A stretch of 64,000 nucleotides of DNA. Source: CAYFFO01 sp964342485 (GTDB lineage Bacteria > Chloroflexota > Dehalococcoidia > Lucifugimonadales > CAJWER01). A program made the position numbers and the translations under genes. Below are positions 24,664 to 34,279 of the stretch, one piece after another (position 1 is the first letter of the stretch; each line of letters opens with the position of its first letter). A model generated the notes under the pieces. That model did not search any database, was not told where the DNA came from, and worked only from the letters and a program-made list of their open reading frames with translations. Location of the stretch: contig CAYFFO010000005.1 in NCBI GenBank assembly GCA_964342485.1, positions 29,278-93,277 of the forward strand, written 5' to 3'.

Positions 24664-26892
24664 ATGACTAAACAGGTTTTAGATTCTTCTTTACGGCGGA
24701 GTAATATAGGTAGCAGACCAATCAGACATGATGGAGTTCCTAAAGTCACGGGAGAGGCTTGTTTTGGGGCTGATATATCTTTGCCGGGAATGATATATGC
24801 TAAAGTTCTCAGAAGCCCGTATGCTCATGCGATTATTAAGTCTGTTGATGTTACTTTAGCTGAAGCTTCCAAAGACGTAATAGCTATTGTAACTGGCAGC
24901 GACCTATATATTGAAGAAAAAGCGAATTCTGCCAATGAATTTCAAAAAAATAATATCTTGGCTAGAAATAGAGTACTTTATAAAGGTCATCCAGTTGCAG
25001 CTATAGCCGCAAATAATTTACATGCAGCTGAAGAAGCGCTTTCGCTGATTAAAGTGGAATACGAACCCTTACCTTTTGTGACGGATGTGAATGATGCTAT
25101 GTCATCTGAAGCACCAATTTTACATGAAGCGTTACAGTCAAATCGAAATACTTCGAATATTGTTGATAGTGAAATTTTTGAACATGGAAACATAAGGACA
25201 GGTTTTGAAAATGCGGATGTTATCGTTGAGAGACAATTCAAAACTAGGTCAGTCCATCAAGGATATATAGAACCTCAAAATGCCACTGCTGTGTGGGAAC
25301 AAGATGGCAGACTAACGATTTGGTGCAGTAGCCAGGGACATTTTGGTATAAGAGATAATGTCGCTGCTATTTTAGGATTGGATGTGTCAAATATTAAAGT
25401 TGTTCCTATGGAAATAGGAGGTGGTTTTGGAGGTAAGATATCGCCTTATCTGGAGCCCCTTGCGGCTTTGTTATCTAAGAAAAGTGGCAGGCCTGTTAAG
25501 ATGGTTATGTCAAGAAACGAAGTGTTTGAATCTACTGGGCCTGCAGCAGGCGGTAATATTAGGGTAAAACTAGGTGCAAATAGTTTAGGACGTATTGTTG
25601 CAGCTGAAGCCCACTGTTTTTACGAGGCAGGTGCATATCCTGGAGCACCTTTGGCTGGAGCTGCAGCAGGAATTTTTGCACCATATAGCATTGATAATGT
25701 AAGAATTGAGGCGTATGACGTTGTAGATAATAAACCAAAGACTTCTGCATACCGTGCTCCAGGCGCGACAGTTGCAGTTTTTGCTGCTGAAAACGTGATT
25801 GATGAAATTGCACATCAACTCAATCTGGATCCTATGGAATTCAGGCTTATTAACGTAGCCGAGGAAGGCTCTCGCCGGGCTGATGGTGTGGTAAATGTTC
25901 GTATTGGTGCAAAGCAAGTTATGGATGCAGTTCGAAAGCATTCCCATTACTCATCTAAGCTCAAGGGAAAATTTGTTGGAAGGGGAGTAGCTATGGGGTT
26001 TTGCAGAAACAACACGGGCATGGCCTGCGTAGTTGCTAATGTATTGGATGATGGTAAAGTCAGCCTGGTTGAAGGGTCTGTAGATATAGGTGGGAGTCGC
26101 ACATCGGTTAGTCAGCAATTTGCGGAAGTTCTAGGGATATCAGTAGAGGATGTCATCCCACAAGTTGCTGACACGGACACTGTGGGATACACATCAGTGA
26201 CTGGAGGCAGTGGAGTAGCTTATAAGTCTGGATGGGCTGCATTTGAAGCAGCTCATGATGTTAAACGTCAGTTATTGGAACGAGTCGCTTTGTTGTGGGA
26301 AACATCTATTGAAAACTTGGAATATCATGACGCTGTAGTACGACATAAATTTGATATAGAAATGACAATTTCTTTCCGGGAAATCACCTCTTTATTGTCA
26401 GAAACTGGAGGACCAGTTGTAGGTAGAGCGAATATAAGTCCAGGAGGTCTGCATGGGTCTTATTCCGCAAATATAGTTGATGTTGAGGTAGATATGGAAA
26501 CTGGTAAGGTAGAAATTATTCGGGTAACTGCCTTCCAAGATGCTGGGACTGCAGTACACCCTGGATATGTTGAAGGACAAATACAAGGAGGTACTGTACA
26601 GGGGATTGGATGGGCACTGAATGAAGGTTACTTTATGGGCATAAAAGGCGAGATGATGAATCCAACATTTTTGGACTACAGAATGCCAACTTCGTATGAT
26701 GTTCCAATGATAGACCCGGTAATTCTTGAAGTTCCAAGTAGCTCACATCCTTTTGGTGTCCGGGGAGTTGGAGAAGCGAATATAGTACCACCACCTGCAG
26801 CTATAGCGAATGCTATATATGATGCAATCGGTGTGAGAATGTATGAGCTTCCTATATTACCTGAAAATGTGCTTGAGGCATTAGAATCTTAA
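24664..26892 (+). CDS. Xanthine dehydrogenase-family molybdopterin-binding large subunit
   Basis: A 742-residue molybdenum hydroxylase subunit. It contains an N-terminal a/b hammerhead domain (RHDGVPKVTGEACFGADIS to about residue 125) and the molybdopterin-binding domains with VHQGYIEPQNATAVW, IGGGFGGKISPYLEP, TSAYRAPGA and the catalytic glutamate in GVRGVGEANIVPPPAA near the C-terminus. Such enzymes hydroxylate purines, aldehydes or CO together with 2Fe-2S and FAD subunits. Neither subunit is encoded next to it, so it either works with subunits encoded elsewhere or with another acceptor. The AYRAPGA motif lacks the AYxCSFR loop of CO dehydrogenase. Substrate unknown. Confidence 0.9.
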   Translation: MTKQVLDSSLRRSNIGSRPIRHDGVPKVTGEACFGADISLPGMIYAKVLRSPYAHAIIKSVDVTLAEASKDVIAIVTGSDLYIEEKANSANEFQKNNILARNRVLYKGHPVAAIAANNLHAAEEALSLIKVEYEPLPFVTDVNDAMSSEAPILHEALQSNRNTSNIVDSEIFEHGNIRTGFENADVIVERQFKTRSVHQGYIEPQNATAVWEQDGRLTIWCSSQGHFGIRDNVAAILGLDVSNIKVVPMEIGGGFGGKISPYLEPLAALLSKKSGRPVKMVMSRNEVFESTGPAAGGNIRVKLGANSLGRIVAAEAHCFYEAGAYPGAPLAGAAAGIFAPYSIDNVRIEAYDVVDNKPKTSAYRAPGATVAVFAAENVIDEIAHQLNLDPMEFRLINVAEEGSRRADGVVNVRIGAKQVMDAVRKHSHYSSKLKGKFVGRGVAMGFCRNNTGMACVVANVLDDGKVSLVEGSVDIGGSRTSVSQQFAEVLGISVEDVIPQVADTDTVGYTSVTGGSGVAYKSGWAAFEAAHDVKRQLLERVALLWETSIENLEYHDAVVRHKFDIEMTISFREITSLLSETGGPVVGRANISPGGLHGSYSANIVDVEVDMETGKVEIIRVTAFQDAGTAVHPGYVEGQIQGGTVQGIGWALNEGYFMGIKGEMMNPTFLDYRMPTSYDVPMIDPVILEVPSSSHPFGVRGVGEANIVPPPAAIANAIYDAIGVRMYELPILPENVLEALES

Positions 26893-27008
26893 ATGGTATT
26901 GTTTATGTGTAGCCACTTTCCAATTTCATAGGATATTTTTTTAGGATATTGAACCTGTACCTAATGGTGCTGAATCAAATCAAATTGGTATATAGTATCG
27001 TGATTGAA

Positions 27009-27038
27009 TTGACAATACTTTTTAACCATTCATACAAT
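27009..27038 (+). promoter_or_regulatory. Sigma-70-like promoter of the Gld-like ABC operon
   Basis: TTGACA (27009-27014, perfect), 18 bases and TACAAT (27033-27038) lie 55 bases before the first gene of the operon. Confidence 0.6.
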
Positions 27039-27093
27039 TAAATGAGGCTATATAGTAGGAAAGCGTTATTTTTGGAAGGATATTTGGATATTA

Positions 27094-28152
27094 ATGTCGA
27101 ATAAAAATGTTGATACAGTGGTAACAGATTCTTCGATCGAAACTGTTGAAGATACGACCGAAACTTCGGACATAAATGCAATTCAAGTGGATGGTGTTAC
27201 AAAACAGTTCGGTCCAAATATTGCTGTAAACAATGTGTCATTTAATGTGAAGAAGGGTGAAGTTGTAGGATTTCTGGGTCCAAACGGGTCTGGGAAAACA
27301 ACTACAATGAGGCTAATAACATCCTTCTATACTCCTGATAAGGGTAATATATCGGTTGGTGGTTTGGATAATCAGCAACATGATGTTAATACTCGACGCA
27401 TGATAGGCTATTTACCGGAGAATAACCCGGTGTATGGGGATTTACTGGTATTCGAGTATCTTAATTTCGTAGCAAATTTAAGAGGTATTTCGGGAAAAGA
27501 ACGTACAAGAAGTATAGAGAATTCGGTAGAAGAAACTGGTATACATGATGTTTATTATAGGCCGATAAACCAATGTTCAAAAGGCTACAAGCAACGTGTT
27601 GGACTAGCCGGGTGTGTTTTGCATAGACCGGATATTTTGATAATGGATGAGCCTACAGAAGGATTAGATCCTAATCAAAGAATACCGATCAGGGAACTAA
27701 TAAGGACAATGGGTAGTCAAAGAACGGTGATGTTAAGTACCCATGTTCTACAAGAAGTAGAAGAAACTTGTGATCGTTTATTAATTATTAGCAGAGGACG
27801 TATTGCAGCAGAAGGCACGGTCGATGAGTTAACAACTCAAGCGAGCGGCAACCGACATATAGCTTTTGAGGTAGAGGGGGAAAATGTAGAAGCTGCTCTT
27901 GCAGAAATAAAAGAGATTCAATCTGTACGTAGCCTGGCCTCAGTCAGTGGTAGATTGAAGTATGATATTTCTGTAAAACCTGGAGAGGAATTTGATGTGC
28001 GCCCAAATATTTACAGACTATCTAAGAAGAAAGGTTGGGTTATTTGGGAGCTTCACCAAGAAGCTGCTCGACTATCGGATCTTTTCCATGAGTTGACGCA
28101 AAATGATCAAGAGATAGTAGATTCTGCTCAAAATGAACAGGAAGGTTCATGA
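27094..28152 (+). CDS. ABC transporter ATPase, GldA/ABC-2 type
   Basis: A 352-residue ATP-binding subunit. Walker A is GPNGSGKT (about 69-76), the signature is SKGYKQRVGLAG (about 165-176) and Walker B is ILIMDEPTEGLDP (about 185-197), followed by the H-loop STHVLQEVEETCD. The first 30 residues are an acidic Thr-rich extension and the last 100 a C-terminal regulatory domain. The SKGYKQR signature is typical of GldA and related exporters. It overlaps the next gene by about 20 bases and forms an operon with the fused permease and the DUF4340 gene. Confidence 0.92.
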   Translation: MSNKNVDTVVTDSSIETVEDTTETSDINAIQVDGVTKQFGPNIAVNNVSFNVKKGEVVGFLGPNGSGKTTTMRLITSFYTPDKGNISVGGLDNQQHDVNTRRMIGYLPENNPVYGDLLVFEYLNFVANLRGISGKERTRSIENSVEETGIHDVYYRPINQCSKGYKQRVGLAGCVLHRPDILIMDEPTEGLDPNQRIPIRELIRTMGSQRTVMLSTHVLQEVEETCDRLLIISRGRIAAEGTVDELTTQASGNRHIAFEVEGENVEAALAEIKEIQSVRSLASVSGRLKYDISVKPGEEFDVRPNIYRLSKKKGWVIWELHQEAARLSDLFHELTQNDQEIVDSAQNEQEGS

Positions 28153-30436
28153 TTTGAGAACGTTTTTAACTCTAATTAAGAAAGATCTTAAGGGTTATTT
28201 TGACCAGCCTACTGGTTTTATAATTCTGGTTATATTTTTGTCCATCACGTCGATTTTCTTTTTTAGAACAGCCTTGATTACCCAAGAAGCGTCTTTAAGG
28301 CCTCTTTTCGGTATTATGCCTTGGCTTTTGTGCGTCTTTGTTCCAGCTGCCACGATGCGATTGGTATCTGAAGAGCAACGTGATGGTACTTTAGAAATTT
28401 TGTTAACTCAGCCTTTGAGAATCTGGAATGTATTATTGGCCAAATTCATGGTGGGCATAATTTTTGTTGGCACCGGGATACTGGGAACTATATTTATACC
28501 ATTAACGTTACAGGCATCTGGAAACTTTGATAATGGGGCTATCGTTGCCCAATATGTAGGGACTTTCTTTCTTACAGCTTCTTTTGTTTCAATAGGGTTA
28601 TTTACTTCAAGCTTGACTCGAAACCAGATGATATCTTTTGTTTTTGGCATATCGATTATTGGCCTGTTGATGCTGGGAGGCCATCCACTTCTTACGTTGG
28701 CTGTTCCTCCTGTAGCTGCGGTATTGATACAGGGACTGAGTCCTTTAACACATTTTGAGGGTATTGCTAGAGGAGTTATAGATCTTCGAGATGTAGTTTA
28801 TTTTGTTGGTTTGATTTCTACTTTTTTGAGTGCGACTTTCTTACTTATACGTGGTAAGAGTGTTAGCCATAGATCATTGTTGTACAGAAACCTTCAACTT
28901 GGTGTTGGTGGGCTTGTTATTTTCAGTATACTCATAGGTTGGTCGGGGAGTACTATAAGAGGTCGATTAGATTTGACTCAAAACCAATTATTCACCCTCA
29001 GCGATGCTACCGTTGAATTACTTAATGAACTTGAAGATGTAGTAACAATAAAATTATTCGTGTCTGAAGATCCGCCAGTTCAAGTTGCTTTGACTCAACG
29101 GGATACAGAAGATTTGCTTAAAGATATTTCGATGGCTTCTAAAGGCAAGGTTAGGTTGGTCAAATATTTGGCTGATAAAGATGAAGCTTCAGCTTTGGAA
29201 GCTCGTAGAAGTTTTGTGCCCCCAGTAAATTTCAGCGAACAATCAGGCGGTGAATTTAAAGTAAAAGTGGGGTATTTGGGTGTGGGCATGACCTTTGCTA
29301 ATAGACAGGAAAATATTCCATTTATCGAAACGGCAGATGGATTAGAGTATAGACTGATGGCCAATATACGTCGGATGGTACAGAAAAGACCTAGCATGAT
29401 CACATTCATGAGAGGACATGGGGAATGGACTAGGGATGCAGACTTACAGTCTTTCAGGGACCAGCTGGAAAGACATCACAGGGTTATGGATTTAGACGCA
29501 GCTAAAGAAGATGAATTGATAGAAGGTTCTGCAGGACCACTACGCCAGTCAGATGTAGTGATTTTGCCAGGTTCAACTAAAGAAGTTCCTCCATGGGTTC
29601 TTGCTTCAATCGATGAATATCTTGCTGAAGGCGGCAAATTACTTATTTTAGTCGATTCGCTCGAAGTCGATGACAGGGCATTAACAGCAAAAAAGGCCTC
29701 TACCGGAATTAGCGAATGGTTAGAAGGATACGGTGTCCTGGTGAGAGATAATGTTGTGTTCGATACAAGATCTCACGAGACACTATTGTTTAATACTAGG
29801 TTTGGAGGGGTGAATTTAGCTTATCCATATTGGCCTAGAGTGGTTACCACTGAAAGAAGAGTTTCTGGCGGGGTGGCAAGTGCTGTATTTCCATGGTCTA
29901 GTTCCATAGAGATTGCTGAAGCCACAGGCGTGTCGATAGATACTGATATAGTTCCAATAGTTGTTACAACTCAATTTGGTGCTGTAGATGAATCTTTTCG
30001 TGATATGACACCTCGATCACAGACACTTGAAAATTATGATGAAGGTGATCTTGCAGAACGTGTTGTAGCAGTTGCCGTTACAGGTACACGATGTTCTTAT
30101 TACAAACCAAATTGTGATAAAAACCTTGAAAATACTTTCCGTATGGTTGTGGCTTCAGATTCTGTTTGGCTTACTGAGCGTATGGTTAATGGATTCCCTG
30201 AGCATCTGGCGTTGGCAGTTAACTGGATTGATTGGCTTAGTCAAGAAGACCAACTAGCAGCTATAAGAGCAAAAGGTAATACCGTCAGACAGCTGGTATT
30301 TGAATCAGATTTTAACAAGGAATTAATCAAGAATATTAATAGATTGGGGTTGCCAGGGATAGTAGTTATCGTTGGATTGATACGATTCTTATTAAGGAGA
30401 CAGATTACCAGAAGGGTGTATTCAAGTGAGCGGTAG
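28133..30436 (+). CDS. Fused ABC-2 permease and GldG-like auxiliary domain protein
   Basis: A 767-residue membrane protein joining two parts that are separate GldF and GldG in gliding Bacteroidota. Residues 1-245 form the permease: about six membrane segments with RLVSEEQRDGTLEILLTQPL between them. After a further membrane segment (about 258-275), a periplasmic part starts GRLDLTQNQLFTLSDATVELL and runs as a GldG/ABC-auxiliary domain with THE ITFMRGHGEWTRD and VVILPGSTKEVP stretches; a last membrane helix lies near the C-terminus (IVVIVGLIRFLL). The start may instead be TTG 28154 behind AGGAAGG. The transported substrate is unknown; gliding is not implied. Confidence 0.88.
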   Translation: MNRKVHDLRTFLTLIKKDLKGYFDQPTGFIILVIFLSITSIFFFRTALITQEASLRPLFGIMPWLLCVFVPAATMRLVSEEQRDGTLEILLTQPLRIWNVLLAKFMVGIIFVGTGILGTIFIPLTLQASGNFDNGAIVAQYVGTFFLTASFVSIGLFTSSLTRNQMISFVFGISIIGLLMLGGHPLLTLAVPPVAAVLIQGLSPLTHFEGIARGVIDLRDVVYFVGLISTFLSATFLLIRGKSVSHRSLLYRNLQLGVGGLVIFSILIGWSGSTIRGRLDLTQNQLFTLSDATVELLNELEDVVTIKLFVSEDPPVQVALTQRDTEDLLKDISMASKGKVRLVKYLADKDEASALEARRSFVPPVNFSEQSGGEFKVKVGYLGVGMTFANRQENIPFIETADGLEYRLMANIRRMVQKRPSMITFMRGHGEWTRDADLQSFRDQLERHHRVMDLDAAKEDELIEGSAGPLRQSDVVILPGSTKEVPPWVLASIDEYLAEGGKLLILVDSLEVDDRALTAKKASTGISEWLEGYGVLVRDNVVFDTRSHETLLFNTRFGGVNLAYPYWPRVVTTERRVSGGVASAVFPWSSSIEIAEATGVSIDTDIVPIVVTTQFGAVDESFRDMTPRSQTLENYDEGDLAERVVAVAVTGTRCSYYKPNCDKNLENTFRMVVASDSVWLTERMVNGFPEHLALAVNWIDWLSQEDQLAAIRAKGNTVRQLVFESDFNKELIKNINRLGLPGIVVIVGLIRFLLRRQITRRVYSSER

Positions 30437-31436
30437 ATACGTAGCCTTCGTTCTTATAGCGGTTATAATACTCGGTGCTGCTGGCATTGTATTTCGTCTT
30501 ATCTCCACTGAATCCGCCACTATCAAATTGTTTGGGGACGTCAGCACCCTTAATTCAGAAACGGTTGATAAAATTGTTATGAGGGATGCTGAACAGCAGA
30601 CTATTGTAGAAAAACTGGATCGCCAATGGTGGGTAGGTAAATATCCAGCTTTAAACATTAGAATGGAAACTCTTTGGGAAACAGTTTCTCGAATTAGTGA
30701 GGCGCAGCTTATTGCTACGAATTCTATTAATCATGAATTAATGGGTGTCCACCCAGATAACAGTACTGTTTTAGAATTTTGGAATTCTGATCAACTTTTA
30801 GAGAGGTTTATAGTAGGTGATAAGCAGTATGCTCCAGTTGGAGAGAGAATTATCACTCCTTGGACCGGTTCAGTCAGACTTTGTTATTTAAGACGTTCTG
30901 ATCAAGTTGAAGTTTACGCACTATTTTGTGAATTTCCTGAACCTTTTGGTACTGATTCAAGTTTTTGGAAAGATCCGATTGTAGCAGCTGTCCCTCCCGA
31001 TGAGATAGTATCTATCACATATACATATGCAGGAGAAAAATTTTCTTTGAAACTGGTCGATTCAGTTTGGTTTGTTGAGACAGAGGCTAGTTCTGAAGTT
31101 GCTCGCATTGACACGATTACAGATCTCTTAAATGAAATTAGACAAATAGTAACCAGAGAATTTCCTGAAGAAGAAGAACTTGTGGAATTGGATTGGAATG
31201 TACCCCATGCAATGATGGCTATTGAGGTTGCTGAAGGATCCAGTTCTCGAAGTGTACTATTATCTTTTCTTCAAAAAGGGACAAATCCTGAGTTTTATGT
31301 CAGGGATATGAGTAAGTCGTGGTCTTATTTCCTGAATGAAGAAGACTCTTATTCTATTCTCAAGACTAAGAGTGATTTTGTGATTAAACCCTCTGTAGCT
31401 CCAACTCCCTATCCAACGTCAACTTCTGGAAATTAA
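30426..31436 (+). CDS. DUF4340 domain protein of the Gld-like ABC operon
   Basis: A 336-residue protein with one N-terminal membrane anchor (about 5-25) and a periplasmic region of the DUF4340 type: repeated short units of the form VEKLDRQWWVGKYPALNIRMETLW and VDSVWFVETEASSEVARIDTI, where residues are compared with a paired DxxWxV pattern. DUF4340 proteins are commonly encoded next to GldG-like permeases; their role is unknown. The GTG start overlaps the preceding gene by 11 bases. Confidence 0.82.
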   Translation: MSGRYVAFVLIAVIILGAAGIVFRLISTESATIKLFGDVSTLNSETVDKIVMRDAEQQTIVEKLDRQWWVGKYPALNIRMETLWETVSRISEAQLIATNSINHELMGVHPDNSTVLEFWNSDQLLERFIVGDKQYAPVGERIITPWTGSVRLCYLRRSDQVEVYALFCEFPEPFGTDSSFWKDPIVAAVPPDEIVSITYTYAGEKFSLKLVDSVWFVETEASSEVARIDTITDLLNEIRQIVTREFPEEEELVELDWNVPHAMMAIEVAEGSSSRSVLLSFLQKGTNPEFYVRDMSKSWSYFLNEEDSYSILKTKSDFVIKPSVAPTPYPTSTSGN

Positions 31437-31458
31437 CACGCTCAGAGTTTCAAATAAT

Positions 31459-32466
31459 ATGACAGATTTACGACTAAATCATTTTTGGTGGTTCAGATAT
31501 AAAATCAAGAATGTAATATTGAACTCTGCTTTTTTGGTACTTCTTGCTTTTATAGGTTGTACTTCATCTGAAGGTGAAATGAAGTCAGAATCAAACGATG
31601 AAGTTAACGCTATGTCAAGGATAGCATTCGTTTCTAAACGTGATGGCAATTGGGAAATTTACGTAATGAATGCAGATGGTTCAAGCAAAAAAAATATTAC
31701 TAATAATGAAGCTCTAGATAGCCATCCATCTTGGTCAAGTAAAGATTCTCGTATCGTTTTTTCATCCGATAGAGATGGTGACAGAGAAATATTTGTTGTG
31801 GACTCTGATGGATCGAATATTGAACAGTTAACCGATAACCAATATACAGATCATATGCCAGCCTGGTCTCCGGATGGTTCCAAAATTGCTTTCGTGTCAG
31901 ATAGAGAGGATAGACCAACGTTGTGGGTTATGGAAAGTGACGGTTCTAACCCCGTGAATTTGACGCCAAAGCAAGTAAATATACGTTGGCCGGCATGGTC
32001 GCCCGATAGTACCAGGATCGTATATGAACATAATTCAGCTATCCATGTGATTGAATATACGGGAGATAATGTTAAGAGGATCGTAAGAGACAGGAAAGAT
32101 ATAGATGGATTTTTTGTTGGCTGGCCTGATTGGCGTCCTGATGGACACAAGATTGCAGTTACTATGAGATATGGGTTAAGAGGAGCTCCTCCGAGTGTTT
32201 ATTTTTTGGATCCTGATGGAGAAAATATGCGACCTCTTAGAAGAAAACCAGGCACTTTAACAGAAGAACGTCCCACATATTCTCCAGACGGAAAATATAT
32301 TGGGTTTTCTTCTTATGGAGAAGGTAATGAATCCGATATATTTATTGCCGAGATTGGGAAGAATACCCGCATAAAATTGACAGATGATCCAGCTCTGGAT
32401 GGATTCCCATCGTGGGAGAAAACAGGATTTGTACCAGACTACTCTTTATTGACAATATCAGAATAA
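31459..32466 (+). CDS. TolB-like beta-propeller lipoprotein
   Basis: A 335-residue lipoprotein. After an unusually long N-terminal segment a lipobox FIGC (about residues 30-33) precedes PD40 repeats of the TolB type: RDGNWEIYVMNADGS, DRDGDREIFVVDSDGSN, AWSPDGSKIAFVSDRE and two or three more, each with the (S/T)WSPDG core. Such propellers bind proteins or peptides at the cell envelope. It follows the DUF4340 gene by 22 bases and could share the operon. Confidence 0.88.
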   Translation: MTDLRLNHFWWFRYKIKNVILNSAFLVLLAFIGCTSSEGEMKSESNDEVNAMSRIAFVSKRDGNWEIYVMNADGSSKKNITNNEALDSHPSWSSKDSRIVFSSDRDGDREIFVVDSDGSNIEQLTDNQYTDHMPAWSPDGSKIAFVSDREDRPTLWVMESDGSNPVNLTPKQVNIRWPAWSPDSTRIVYEHNSAIHVIEYTGDNVKRIVRDRKDIDGFFVGWPDWRPDGHKIAVTMRYGLRGAPPSVYFLDPDGENMRPLRRKPGTLTEERPTYSPDGKYIGFSSYGEGNESDIFIAEIGKNTRIKLTDDPALDGFPSWEKTGFVPDYSLLTISE

Positions 32467-32527
32467 AAACTGAGATATTGGTTTGTTTGGATGGTTAAAT
32501 TTTCAATGAAAAGCATCTTATAACGAA

Positions 32528-33517
32528 TTAATGAGCGTGGTGTGTTAAATAATGTTGTTTTAACAGATCTTCTCCAAAATCGTTTTCTATGTCCCTCCAA
32601 ACTGAATGAACATGGTTTGCCATGTCTTGGATATTGTCATATTCGATAAGGAAACTTGGAGTGTGGATCCTGTAATAATGTGGCTGGTCATGGAATGCAA
32701 ATCCAGCCCAAGCAAAATAGATATTGTCTATGCCATCTAATTTAAGTTTAGATAAGGCCTGATTTGCCAGGGCCTTAGGTTTTTTATCTATGTATAGTTT
32801 AATTAGTTGCATCAAAATATCTTTTTGTTCTGATGACATTTGGGATGCCTTCAATCCCAGTTGAACTTTTAATTCTACATGAGAGCTAGATCTAGTAATT
32901 ATGTCTGTTGGAGTTACAGGGTATATTGTTGCTATTTCCAGTTGTTGAGGAGTTAATTTGTATACAAGATTTCTTGCTATATCTTCCTCTTCTGCAAGAA
33001 TACGTAGACCTTTGCTGGGACCAGTTTTGACTTCAGCAGGGTTTGCACCAAAAAATGATGGTGTTGGTAAGATGTTCCCAGTTGAGTTTAATATTGTATA
33101 GTTTAATGATAAGTGGTGGCCTTCCAATCTCCATCCCCAAGGTTCTTTTCCTGTAGGATTACCAAATATTGACTGAGTGTATAATCCTGAATCCCGATCA
33201 TGTATTGAAACACCTTGTAAATTTTCTATTTGTCCTAAGATTTCCTCATGATTTATAATTTGCTTGGCCTTTGCAAGACCCATACTACTTAGGCCACTAG
33301 CCATTAGTGAATTTGCTAATGTGAGCTGTCTGTCTGACAGTTCTCCTCGATTAATACCTTTTCTAGTTTTGGGAATGTAATGCCAGTTATAGCGTTCCTT
33401 GGAGTTGAAATCAAAGGTAATTTTTGTTAGCTGGCTTTGTGATAAGGATGACATTAAGTTCGATGCTGACTTGGCCATAGATTGGGCAATTGTTTTTGTT
33501 ACATCATTCTTAGTCAT
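32528..33517 (-). CDS. DUF3500 family protein
   Basis: A 329-residue protein matching the DUF3500 family, whose function is not known. Visible family features are FDFNSKERYNWHYIPKTR near residue 40, GLRILAEEEDIARNLV near 170, and the tandem-His ending FHDQPHYYRIHTPSFLIEYDN (quoted in part) near 275-295 followed by HVHSVWRDIENDFGEDLL. No signal peptide is seen, although many relatives are secreted. A promoter precedes it. Conserved histidines and acidic residues suggest a metal-dependent enzyme, which is inference. Confidence 0.8.
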   Translation of the reverse strand: MTKNDVTKTIAQSMAKSASNLMSSLSQSQLTKITFDFNSKERYNWHYIPKTRKGINRGELSDRQLTLANSLMASGLSSMGLAKAKQIINHEEILGQIENLQGVSIHDRDSGLYTQSIFGNPTGKEPWGWRLEGHHLSLNYTILNSTGNILPTPSFFGANPAEVKTGPSKGLRILAEEEDIARNLVYKLTPQQLEIATIYPVTPTDIITRSSSHVELKVQLGLKASQMSSEQKDILMQLIKLYIDKKPKALANQALSKLKLDGIDNIYFAWAGFAFHDQPHYYRIHTPSFLIEYDNIQDMANHVHSVWRDIENDFGEDLLKQHYLTHHAH

Positions 33518-33553
33518 AATTGAATTCCTCAGAGCGTTGACTTTTGAATCATG

Positions 33554-33583
33554 AGTATATCGTTATTGGGTGTTTGCTGTCAT
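33554..33583 (-). promoter_or_regulatory. Sigma-70-like promoter of the DUF3500 gene
   Basis: Minus-strand ATGACA (33583-33578), an 18-base spacer and TATACT (33559-33554), each 5/6 to consensus, precede the DUF3500 start by 36 bases. Confidence 0.42.
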
Positions 33584-33706
33584 GTTTCATAGAAAGATAA
33601 CAATTGGTTAGCATAAGGGGTTAATTCTAGTTAACAACTGAAGCTTTCTTCAATTTGGAATATACTTTTGCGTCTTTTCTGAGACAGGCATAAATTTAGG
33701 ATGAGA

Positions 33707-33735
33707 TTGAAAGTGTGTTAGGTAGGATGTAGAAT
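33707..33735 (+). promoter_or_regulatory. Sigma-70-like promoter of the MOSC gene
   Basis: TTGAAA (33707-33712), 17 bases and TAGAAT (33730-33735) precede the ATG at 33778 by 42 bases. The two divergent promoters (DUF3500 and MOSC) share this 260-base gap, which holds no gene. Confidence 0.45.
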
Positions 33736-33777
33736 CCGCTGTAATGAAGTTATTTTATTATAAAGTGAGGTATTGAA

Positions 33778-34215
33778 ATGGAAAAAGAAGGACGAACGGT
33801 TGCTATCCAGCTCAGCGCTAAAAGTCACGAAACCTCTGTGAATCTTGAAGAAGTTAAATTTATTCAAGGTTACGGTATCGAAGGGGATAGACATGCTACA
33901 GATAGAGAAGAAAGACAAGACTTTCAGGTTTTATTGATGGATATAGAAACACTTAGTGAATTGGGTCTTGAAGCCGGAACTATAAAAGAACAGGTTACTA
34001 CTACAGGTATAGCTATAAATTCTCTTGACGCTGGAACAAACATTGCGTTAGGAGATGAAATCGTTGTGAAAATAACAAAACCCTGTGCTCCCTGTTCTCG
34101 TATGGATGAAATAGAAGATGGCTTGCAGGAACAACTTCAGGATAGACGAGGTAAGCTTGCTAGAATAGTAAAAGGGGGGACATTAAGAGTCGGTGATACT
34201 GTCAAGGTTATCTAG
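33778..34215 (+). CDS. MOSC domain protein
   Basis: A 145-residue single-domain MOSC protein. The family hallmark GIEGDRHAT lies near residues 36-44, and the conserved cysteine is in ITKPCAPCSRMDE (about 101-113). MOSC domains bind molybdenum cofactor or transfer sulfur to it, as in the C-terminal part of Moco sulfurase and in YiiM/YcbX. This may relate to the molybdopterin dehydrogenase large subunit at 24664-26892, whose family needs a sulfurated Moco; the link is inference. Confidence 0.88.
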   Translation: MEKEGRTVAIQLSAKSHETSVNLEEVKFIQGYGIEGDRHATDREERQDFQVLLMDIETLSELGLEAGTIKEQVTTTGIAINSLDAGTNIALGDEIVVKITKPCAPCSRMDEIEDGLQEQLQDRRGKLARIVKGGTLRVGDTVKVI

Positions 34216-34279
34216 TCATGTAGATATACATGAAACTATGAGGTTTGGTTTATGATTTGGTATGAAAGGCGTTATTAAT

